DNA from: Stenopsyche tienmushanensis
Lineage: Eukaryota; Arthropoda; Insecta; Trichoptera; Stenopsychidae
Length of the DNA: 64,000 nt
NCBI GenBank assembly: GCA_008973525.1
Contig: WACJ01000373.1
Location: 62,001-126,000 of the forward strand
Reading direction: 5' to 3'
In this document: positions 55,566-64,000 of the stretch, one piece after another
How the letters are laid out: the number at the start of each line of letters is the position of its first letter
How positions within the stretch are numbered: position 1 is the stretch's first letter
The notes under the pieces: model-generated
Told to the model about the DNA's origin: nothing
Database searches by the model: none
What the model saw: the letters and a program-made list of their open reading frames with translations, nothing else
Program-made: the position numbers and the translations under genes

Positions 55566-55757
55566 CGCTTTTGAATGTCTTTGCTAAAGGTATATCAGCA
55601 GAAAGCTTTTCCTCATGACTTCGTAATATGCAATCCATCATGTAGGTGAGCAAAAGTGGACACATTTCTCAACGTGCAAATCAGCAAATCATAATTATTT
55701 TGTTTTATTTTGAACAATCCGGATAATCGAGATCCGGATAATCGAGGTTCTACTGTA

Positions 55758-57513
55758 TATTAACAAAAAATGTATGATGGCGCAATGGCTCATTTTTATG
55801 CGTATGCCTATTATTTTTGTACTGATAAACGTACCAGGATCTCGTGATTTCAGATCAGGAGGTTGAATCGATGTTTATATTTAATCAACCAGCTACAGAA
55901 TTTGCAGCTAACTAACATATTTATTAAGACATTCTATTTCTTATTTAGGTTTGTATAGGGTACATCAATGCATAAGATAAAATCAATTCTTCGAGATGTA
56001 CTTTGTAGAGATAGATGTATTCGCAAGATAAGCACCTTAATGTACACTATGCTAGTTTGTGTTGCAAATTTATTTTTTTGGATATGACCACCCATTTATA
56101 CAATAGGTAATCATTAATTTCCACTATCATCAATGTCAAATTTGACAGTCGGAAATATCTTAAATTTCGCCCGTATCTGGCTACTCATAATTTCAGCATT
56201 TCTTACTTCAACAATATAATTCATTACAAAAGTGACACCTATATAATTGAGCAATATTTTACTTAGCGCAATTGGAAATGTTTTCTTACAACATTATAAA
56301 AAAGAATGACCTCATTAAGATTCATTAATTTACGTCGATATATTGTCAATATAGAAACACTTCACTTGACATTTGATAGATCATATAGCAAATTTAGCGA
56401 AAGAATATAATAATTCATGAACTTCGTATTAACCTCAAGCAAAAATCCAATAAGGCAAAAGATACGATAGAAAGGGTATTTGAACATTTAAAAAAAGGCA
56501 TATAGTAAGACTATATATACACTTTTATGATCCTGTTAGTGTTTAAGCCATTAATTTCGTATTGTACGACAGGACTTTCGTAACGACCCGAGAGAATGCA
56601 ATGGCACGGCGAGTCTTTCCTGGAAAGAAGCACGAAGCATGCGTGCCCCAAGCGTGCGAATGGCACGACCCAAGACTCTAGAAATGGAGCGTGCAGACTT
56701 GCAAGGGAACGTGCTCTGATAATGGAGTATGTTTCGCGTCATCAGCTTCAAATAGTCTCCAGCCGCTGACAAAGGAATTGTTTTCAGACAATTTCGTCTA
56801 GGAAATCAGGTCAAGGATGCTGTATTTATGGGCCCACGGCTTATTTGCAAAGCTAATAATGCGTATCCAGTCGTATGGAAATTGACATATTCATTATTGG
56901 CTCCGCAAGAAACTTGCGCTGAAACGAGTCCATACAGATCTATCTCTGCGATTGCTTTATCTCAGCATTACCATAAGCGATCGTAATGGTCGTCAAGGAG
57001 ATGATCGTTTTATTTTGCATATATTGGCGACAAATTCGATAAATTCAGCGTATTATTAGATCGACAGGCGAAAGTTTGTAACCACCCCTCGACATTATGT
57101 CGCTCAACAACCATCCGAAGGCCTTCCATCTCCTTCAATCCCAATGCTATACAGATGCTCCTTGGATAGATTGAGGCTAAAAGGCGTAATGCTTCCAAAT
57201 TAATGCAACCAGACAAAACTACTACGTATTTTTATTTGCATAATGTGTGCCATTCCCATGACGAGGCGAAAAATATGACCAACTTAATTGATATTCCCAT
57301 CCTCTGCGATTTATATTTTTAAAGCGAAAAAGGCCATTTGAATTCTGTCCATGGGATGTCATGCTACATTGAAACTTTACACATGTAATGAATAAATTAT
57401 TTTTGCATATTTTTTGCGTGACTTTTGCGACACACTTCCTACGCGGGACGTTCAAATTGAATAATTTTTAAACGAAAACTAATATTATGACAGCATATAT
57501 TGTGGTATACGAC
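55758..57513. other. No supported gene
   Basis: At 56551-56772 a less AT-rich, minus-strand frame of 73 codons (Arg/Leu-rich) stands out from its flanks. It may be a piece of an unrecognised repeat. Confidence 0.4.
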
Positions 57514-57927
57514 GATTATCCAGAAAGTAAGGTTACAACATTTATGTAGGATCGAAAAATGCTTGTATTTAAATGAAATTCACAGGATACTTTTCAATTT
57601 AATAGCCATTGAGATCGAGACATTTCTGTAGTCGGTACGCCAAGTTTTGTATGCCAATGTTTTTTAGCTTAACCAGCTTTTTTTTAATTCTGGGGTCCAG
57701 AATTTAAAATTCAGTCCAGAAAAGCTTCTTCGATCAAAAAATTCATCTCGCACACAGCTTCTTCTAATCAAGTTTTTCCGACACAATATCACTAAGGAGA
57801 CTTTGAAAAATGTCAAAGAATTGGCAGGAGTGCGCGACGATCTCTCCATTGAAAGAATTTACAATGACTGAACAAAATGGCCGAAAAATATGCGGGATCA
57901 AACAAATTGACACGCCAGATACTTTAA
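57514..57927 (-). pseudogene. Deleted mariner, main part
   Basis: The left terminus ATTATCCAGAAAGTAAGGTT at 57515 is mariner-like. In minus-strand sense the leader (AAAATGGCCGAAAAATAT region at about 57885) and start of the transposase are followed by a jump to the C-terminal LGVPTTEMSRSQWLLN text (about 57605-57640). The catalytic middle is deleted. The upstream end is split by the family B element and resumes at 58460. Same family as the remnants at 14405 and 17130. Confidence 0.8.
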
Positions 57928-58459
57928 CCTGTTGCGGAGCGAGCAAATTTAAAATCGATGAAGTCATTGATGTCATAATCGCTTTACGCCGATTACTTTC
58001 TGTCAGCTCCTAATCAGCGTAAGACAATCTTCAATTGTAAATGAACACTTGATAGTGCATACAAGACCACGTCATTTCTTTACATAAACAATGCACAAAA
58101 AATCGATTAATTTGCTCCTCCTTTAGAAGGAAATGATAATTGAACAAAGACTCATTCAACACGCAGAGAAGAACGGCAAGCAGTTAAATAAACAAACACT
58201 CTCGATAACACACAATATTCGGTCGTTTCTTTGCGTAAACATATAACACACTTGAAATCGAAATCATTATAAGTCGATAAATTTGGGCTTAACGATCTAT
58301 ACAATCATGCAATGCATGTGAGGAAGCTATCCGTCTCAGTCTCCCGAACTGCGCTAAGTTCTCTCTTTCTCTGTCTGTCTCCGAGCTTCAATGTGCAAGA
58401 GTGCTATTTTTGGGACATGAGAATTCGGACATACATGTATGTCGAAGCTCCCTGACAGC
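57928..58459 (+). mobile_element. Family B element inserted in a mariner
   Basis: 532 bp between TTAA at 57924-57927 and TTAA at 58460-58463. Begins CCTGTTGCGGAGCGAGC and ends GAAGCTCCCTGACAGC. Inverse copy of 26845-27377 over its whole length. Mariner sequence continues on both sides, aligning to the uninterrupted mariner leader at about 14380-14430. The TTAA therefore pre-existed as the target. Confidence 0.9.
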
Positions 58460-58505
58460 TTAACAACGAATTTTTAAAAAATCCTCGGCCTCAAGAGATT
58501 AACAG
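58460..58505 (-). pseudogene. Mariner, displaced upstream end
   Basis: The text CGAATTTTTAAAAAATCCTC and GGCCTCAAGAG corresponds, inverted, to the region with GCTCCTGAAGCCGGG and the AAATTTGTTTTGAAG string at about 14378-14420. It is the part of the mariner leader separated by the family B insertion. Confidence 0.6.
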
Positions 58506-58720
58506 AACAATAGTTCAGGAGCGCTTTTGTCGAAAATGTATTAATAAATAAACATTCATTTATATTATTGAATTTATATTTTTCACTTACATAATTGGTG
58601 AGCCACAAAAAATTAGGATAAAATTTGCATGAAAAAACGACACATGATTTTCATTAGGGTTGCCACACAAATATTAAAGAAATTTAAAAAGTCATATCTA
58701 CGTTTGTTAAATATGAAATG

Positions 58721-59651
58721 TTATAATTGTATAGTCTCAAAAATACACACATATATATAATAAACACAATAATCATTTTGGGTGTGGTATTCTTTGAAGC
58801 AAGTCGTTGGGCAGAGTGAGGATTTTACAATTTTCGTACGCGAATTTGTTTCCTGCCTTTTTTTTGAAGCAAGGCACACAACGCATCTCTTCCTTTTTAC
58901 ATAGAAGATTTTTTCCACATCAGTTAAGAAACGGCTGTTTTTTCTTTCTAAGCGGAAAGGTAAATCGCCACTCTTGTATTTTGTTGTAGTTTTTTGATCG
59001 TTTGGATAATGTATTTGAATCACCTGTTGAATCACTGCCAGCTGAAAATTACCAAGTGTGATATGCTTCTCTGTTTTCTCTCGAAATGCAAAGTATGAAT
59101 TTAGTATACATAAATCGACGAGATTGAAAAAAAAAACTTTTTTGTACTATTTGATGGCTTTTCTAATAGACTTTTCTGATCACTTCTGTCAACGATACAC
59201 ATATTTCTCGTATAACCTATAACTGATTCAGGTTTCATTGTGGACTCGCCACTTTGTCGATCCATTTTGTTTGATGCGGTTATATTTCTTGAGTGCATTG
59301 TGGATAGAGTCGTCACTTCTCGCTTGTTTTTCACCTGCAACTTGTTCATTACTATCCAAAAAATGTAAATATTTCATAAGTATTTGAAACCTATTGCGTG
59401 GCATCGTGTTAGAATAAATAGACGAATGCAATAAAATATCAGTGGACCAAAATTATTTTTGGCGATTTCTCGAATTTCTTGACATCAGCAAACAAACGGC
59501 AACGTGTACATTTCGTCGATATTTGTATCGTACCATTTGTCCATTCTATAAGAATTTGATTCCGCTGGCAGTTTGATCTTTGTATATCGGTATTGCTTAT
59601 TAATTTCTTCAATGATGAAATCCATAATATCTTCTGACATATATTTTTTGA
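58721..59651 (-). pseudogene. piggyBac-like transposase, core deleted
   Basis: Fragments appear in order on the minus strand. From 59651 comes MSEDIMDFIIEEINKQYRYT and KWYDTNIDEMYTLP. Then follows TMPRNRFQILMKYLHFLDSN (the M.RNRF...L..LHF.D. block). Then comes GYTRNMCIVDRSDQ, equivalent to N..MGGVDR.DQ. Last is the C-terminal cysteine domain, RKRCVVC and CPTTCFKEYHT. Only about 190 bp separate the second and third blocks, where a full gene has the catalytic Asp region. Frameshifts and stops confirm a dead copy. It cannot itself mobilise the TTAA families. Confidence 0.88.
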
Positions 59652-59908
59652 AAAAAAATCGGAATTTTTCCTACCTGTTATGATTAATTACACTGTAGAT
59701 AATTTGAATTATTGCTTACTTTTTATCTATTAAAAAATAATAATTTATATTTTTGAATAAATTTGATATTTTTGACAATTTCTGTTTGTGCCAACCCTGA
59801 CAAAATATTTCGAACATATCCTAAACTAAGGAAATATATTTAAAGTTTTCGATGTTTTTGTTAAAAAGTCAAAATGAATTTCCCTTTACTTTTAGGGAAA
59901 TTATTATA

Positions 59909-60699
59909 TTAGGGTGTCCCATAAGTTTCTTTCGTTTTCATATTAAGAAAAAAATAAACAATAATTTATATTACATCAAAATTTATTGAATAATATATGA
60001 TCCATTCTGTTCTATTACCTTTCTACATCTCTCCGGAAGCCTCATAATGCCTTCTTGCCAAAATTTCCCAGGTTTCTTGGCAAAACATTGATCAAGGTAC
60101 ATTTTTATATCATTTTTTGAATTAAAATTTTTACCACGTAAAGAATTTTTCAATGAAAGAAATAAATAATAATCTGAAAGGGCAATATCCGGAGAGTATG
60201 GAGGATGAGGTAAAACATCCCAGTCAATTGATGATAATTTATTTCTGACAAGCAAAGACACATGAGGCCTGGCGTTATTCGCTAATTCTGGCCGTTTTCT
60301 AGAAATTATATCTTTTAGATTGTCTAGTTGGAAGCAATATTTTGTTGAATTGATCGTTTCACCTTGCTGAAGTAGCTTATAATAAACTACCCCCTTCCAG
60401 TCTCACCAAATGCATAGCAAAACTTTTTTTGGATGTAGGCCAGGTTTAGCTACAGTTAAAGCTTCTGTACCCTTGGTACATGACCGTTTACGTTGGATAT
60501 TCTCATAGAGAATCCAACTTTCATCTCCAGTGACTAATCTCTTCAAAAAAGGTTGGCTATTATGTCGTTGGAGATTATTTGTCAGATGATTATGGACGGA
60601 TCTTCGGGGAATTTCTAACTTGTTAGCGCGGGTTTTCTTCAACCATGGCTATGATTAGATCTGTGTTCATTTGCGAAATAAACTTATGGGACAATCTAA
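59909..60699 (-). mobile_element. Short mariner element, TA-flanked
   Basis: 791 bp. Terminal inverted repeats TTAGGGTGTCCCATAAGTTT and TTAGATTGTCCCATAAGTTT lie between TA dinucleotides (59907-59908 and 60700-60701). It contains a shortened transposase frame and is smaller than the usual 1.3 kb. Confidence 0.92.
59983..60642 (-). pseudogene. Mariner transposase, N-deleted, one stop
   Basis: A single frame of 220 codons is broken only by TGA at 60400-60402, where mariners have Trp (CIW-stop-DW). Readable landmarks are RLVTGDESWILYENIQRKRS with the first catalytic Asp, GVVYYKLLQQGETINS, then ANNARPHVSL, where the second catalytic Asp is replaced by Asn. Last is LPHPPYSPDIALSDYYLF with the third. 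The N-terminal DNA-binding region is deleted. Confidence 0.9.
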
Positions 60700-60701
60700 T
60701 A

Positions 60702-61978
60702 TTATATTTTATGGCATATACAAAATAATGGATTACTTTCCGGTCTCCCTTTGTAATAAAATTAATATACACGTAGTTAATTTCTAGATGCTTTTTTTCC
60801 CTCTAGATTTATTACCGACAAAATGTTTGTGCATTATGATTTTATTCTTCAAAAAATAGGTTAAAAAAATGATAAATATTTTTAGATAACCCATACGCAT
60901 TAGCTCCGATTAAATTCCATCACGACTCCGTCTTCCTATGGATCTGTGATGGCTCCCAAGGCTTAATCCTTCATTTTTTCTCCCGATAAATTGATCTCTC
61001 TCATAATTGATAAATCCGACGTTTTAGATACGTTTTTCCTGCATTCGTGATTAATAGTCGACCGTGACGATAAAAAATATTATGTAACTGCATCTCGCAA
61101 CGTCACAGATGCAGTTACTGCATGAGGCGCATGGAAAAAAAAACCGTATTGGAAAGACAGTTTCAAGGTTTTCCTTTTTGGAGTCTTTGATGGATCGACA
61201 TAGCAAAGGTCGATCTTCTTCCTTCATAATCTGACCCCGACATTCTGTTATTAATTATTTATATTAATATTCAGTCCGACAACGTATTATTATACAATAT
61301 TATATACATCGCCATTTTTTATGTCTAATTTCATATCGATATTAAATAATCTGCATGAAAAAATCCGATAAAAGTCATCTAGAATTGATTGTTGGCGGCC
61401 ATGTTGAAATTGATGCAATTTAAATCCACCTAATTGTCAACAGATGGCATCAGAGCAGATTTCAATACTTTTTTAAACTTATAATTACTTAATTATAATT
61501 CAATTAAAACATTTATGCAACAGGGCAGAGGTGTTCGACCATTAATTTTTTTGGCATCGTTTACATCCGTGAATATGTATTTTTTTGCTGCTTTTGATAT
61601 AGGATTTTCCAAGCGTGAAGTTGCATGCATTGAGGAACCTTTTGGTTTGCTTATTGATTTTTTTTTGTTTTTATCAACACGTCGAAGTTTGTACTTTCAA
61701 ATCTTCTAAGAGGTCAAATGGCAGGTGCAAAAAAAGATACAATATAATTGCAGAAGTGTGAATTGACTGAAAGAGTTGCTGATGCTTCATGACGAGCAGA
61801 CAATGCCGATGTAGGAAGTGCTTACCATTCCATATTAGGGCAGTCTTCTGCAAAAAGTGGCTATTTTGTCCGCTATTCATCTTTTCTGCACATTGAACAT
61901 TATCCAACATACAATCAAATCGACACTTACAGAAAAATATTGACCTTCTCGTCTGGTATATATGATTTTACCGTATTT
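60702..61978. other. AT-rich, nothing firm
   Basis: The frame at 61515-61709 overlaps nothing recognisable. Text at about 60890-60960 faintly resembles 47010-47090. Confidence 0.45.
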
Positions 61979-61979
61979 T

Positions 61980-62024
61980 TTGATACAAACTCCTCAAGCC
62001 TGTTGCTTGAGGAGTTTGTATCAA
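61980..62024. repeat. Perfect 20-bp hairpin
   Basis: TTGATACAAACTCCTCAAGC, then the loop CTGTT, then the exact inverse ending at 62024. It is the longest perfect short-loop inverted repeat I noticed. It lies in the middle of minus-strand frames of unknown origin (61674-62178), where RLEEFVSK is read on one arm. Confidence 0.95.
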
Positions 62025-62691
62025 TATTTTGACTCCAACGCACATGTGTTGCATTTTTGTTGCATTTAAAATCGCACTTGATCATCAGAAGAAACGTTTG
62101 ATGGACAAAGAGAGATCTGTTTGAATTAAACCGCTGCAATCCAGCAACCAACGATTCAAAAACGATTCCTGGAAGCAATGAAGATTTAAAATCTCGGGAA
62201 TACTATGAATGGTACTTTATATGATGAATGAACCACAGCTTCAATCTGGTAGCCCATCCATCTGGAATAATCCATTAAATAATGTTGCAATCACATGATT
62301 ACATTTGAACTTGCTATACTTATCTTTTTTTATATTATATAAGGTGAAAAAATTCTTATGGAAAGACTAAGTCCGATTATAGAGCTTAATAAAAAGCTTT
62401 CTGTGTTTAATTTTATTAGATACAGAATTTATATTTTGGTTTTCGTTCCGGTTCAGTTCCAAATATTTATATCGGTTCAATTACGGTTTTCGTTTCGGGA
62501 AAAATAACGGGTTTCTGGTTTAGAGTGATTATTTTTTAATGTTTTAAACATTTTTGTTTATATAAGATATGTCAGAGAACCTTCTTATAACTGAATGTTT
62601 GGGAATCCCAGATGGAGTACAAAGCATTAGGGAGCAAATTTAAATCTGGGTATATAAAAAATATACAGGAAAAGATAAGCTTAAAAAAATA
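62025..62691. other. No supported gene
   Basis: Includes the CGGTT-type text at 62440-62525, shared with about 33860-33900. The minus-strand frame at 61927-62178 has no identified domain. Confidence 0.4.
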
Positions 62692-63202
62692 CACTCATAC
62701 CTCTTTGTGTACGACTTTTTTTTGTGCGACTTCGAAGTTATGCGGTTTTTTATTTTATTTTATTTTTATTTTCGTAAAGAGTACATATCGAAATATTTTG
62801 GATAAAATAGGAAATAGATCATCAACACTAACAAAAATTTGGAAAAAAAAAATTTGGGACTGTGTAAATCATATTCCCTTTATTCTGGTTTAGATTTTTT
62901 AAAAACTACTTTTTTCAAAATGATTACATTGACACTGGGCATACTAATTCTTTCGAAAAAAGCGATTTTGAGTTATATCGAAAATCGCAACGAAAATTAT
63001 CATACAGCGATGACAGTTTGTAATTCAAATAATTAATTTTTTAATCGTCTTATTATTTCCCGGTTTTTTTATTAACTTTTTTTATGCGATAATGGATATA
63101 TTTTATATAGCTGTTTCCAAGTTATGCGATTTTTAAAGTCATAGCTTTTTTTTGTGCGATTTTCCGCGGAACTCATCTCCCGCACCAAAAAATATTTAAG
63201 TG
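62692..63202 (+). mobile_element. Family C element, short complete copy
   Basis: 511 bp. Ends CACTCATACCTCTTTGTG and ...ATTTAAGTG, with TA on both sides (62690-62691 and 63203-63204). Retains TTTTTTGTGCGACTT words and the block GCAACGAAAATTATCATACA, the DNA of the conserved LSYSDDSL tail, here frameshifted. A charged stretch KIGNRSSTLTKIWKKKIWDC at 62795-62860 is shared in part with 22.3 kb (antisense). Confidence 0.8.
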
Positions 63203-63204
63203 TA

Positions 63205-63714
63205 CATAATAATGATCTAAGATATATGTTGGAACTTGGGTCGATGTTCAAAAATGATGATTACAGATTGGAGATGATTATTTTTAAAATCCAATTTGTG
63301 TGTCGATTCGTATGAATTATGATATTTTAATGTTGTTTTCGATTGAAACTTTGAGGATAAAATTAAAACTACTGCATTGTTTCAAAAGATATAAATGTAT
63401 CTAAAAATGAGCATTACTTTGTAAAATTTGCAACTATTAAAGTTTTTATACAACCATCCTCCGCATTTAAAGAGCCAAGTTTTATGGCAACAAATATTTA
63501 TTTAAAATTGGAGCTCAAACTAACAGAATGTATTTGTGGAGGCTCAAAGTAAATGCGGATATATGTTTTGAAATTAAATGCATCTTTGTTTAGATTGAAA
63601 GCAAGCCTGAGCACGATTGAAGCGATATTTTGCGTGGTCTGATTTTAGGAATTGACTATGAAAATATCCTCGTTAATTGCGTTTAAATAAACATCTCGGT
63701 AATATGTTAATCCG
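63205..63714. other. AT-rich spacer
   Basis: Nothing recognised. Confidence 0.5.
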
Positions 63715-63966
63715 TATACAGAGTTTTTTGCACATGGATCGACAAAAAAGATCCAGAATGGAATAGAGCACGTCTCCAGGCAAAAAAATCCACTGGTGTC
63801 AGGTCTGGAGACCGTGTGTAGTCACAGAATAGGGCCGCCAAAAGAATTAATTTACACGACAAAGGTGCCCATAAAATAAATCCTAATTGAAAGAATAAGC
63901 GCCGCCTTTGTTAAAATGAAAGAGAAAATGCTAATTCAGTTAACTGCAGTTGAATTAAAAAAATAA
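63715..63966 (-). mobile_element. Family E fragment
   Basis: TTTTGCACATGGATCGACAA is followed by a block encoding, on the minus strand, PDLTPVDFFAWRRALFHS (mariner catalytic neighbourhood), then text matching 47700-47830. Single unit, no inverted arm. The window ends 34 bp later. Confidence 0.65.
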
Positions 63967-64000
63967 TCAAAATGTTGAATAAAAATTATATCCTGCAATC

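Larger units (their letters stand above)
54264..55755 (-). mobile_element. Tigger/pogo element with nested R1 piece
   Basis: Terminal inverted repeats CAGTAGAACCTTGAATATCC on the left and the inverse of CAGTAGAACCTCGATTATCC on the right, flanked by TA on each side. 1,492 bp in total. Transposase text survives in the left third (minus strand). An R1-clade fragment occupies the middle. Short TCCGGATAATCGAGATCCGG repeats sit by the right end. Confidence 0.88.

Overview
The window looks like nuclear DNA of an insect or other arthropod. It is AT-rich, gene-poor and packed with transposable elements. Evidence for this is four eukaryotic tRNA genes, decayed R1-clade and RTE-clade non-LTR retrotransposons, an LTR retrotransposon, and DNA transposons of the mariner, Tigger/pogo, hAT and piggyBac types. 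I see no bacterial-style operons, no CRISPR array, no rRNA and no long conserved host gene. I cannot name the species. Most open frames in the window are chance AT-rich frames or antisense to transposon remnants.

Layout. 0-9 kb: a 343-bp direct duplication carrying pairs of the palindrome GACGTATATATACGTC, a 221-codon intact frame with two RRM-like folds, a deleted mariner, hAT scraps, and an LTR fragment abutting a 511-bp palindrome-bearing element. 9.5-13.1 kb: a complete, apparently very young LTR retroelement on the minus strand, with 626-bp LTRs, primer site, polypurine tract and 4-bp target duplication but no gag-pol. 14-20.9 kb: mariner and RTE remnants, a tRNA-Asp, and small exon-like modules, two of which form an inverted pair. 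21-28.3 kb: a hAT piece, a low-complexity TA-flanked family, and TTAA-flanked elements. 28.7-32.7 kb: tRNA-Asp, tRNA-Asn, a solo LTR, a mariner scrap, a 1,020-bp hAT with target duplication, and tRNA-Asp. 33-45 kb: a foldback mariner derivative, R1 debris, a 459-bp solo LTR with AAGT duplication, and a 1.4-kb low-complexity element. 47-56 kb: two R1-clade 3' ends facing each other, another LTR fragment, and a Tigger element carrying an R1 fragment. 57.5-64 kb: a mariner remnant split by a TTAA-flanked element, a core-deleted piggyBac transposase, a mariner broken by one stop codon, and further low-complexity and mariner-derived pieces.

The only features likely to work today are the four tRNA genes. 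The RRM-like frame at 1.2-1.85 kb and the exon-like modules at 19.4-20.9 kb are the best candidates for host coding sequence, and neither is assigned to a named gene with certainty. No new defence or metabolic system is apparent. The points of most interest are non-autonomous transposon families: the palindrome family with an invariant 44-bp spacing, a TTAA family caught inside a mariner, the gag-pol-less LTR element, and a foldback element built from mariner pieces. Family letters used below (A to F and palindrome family) are my own labels.
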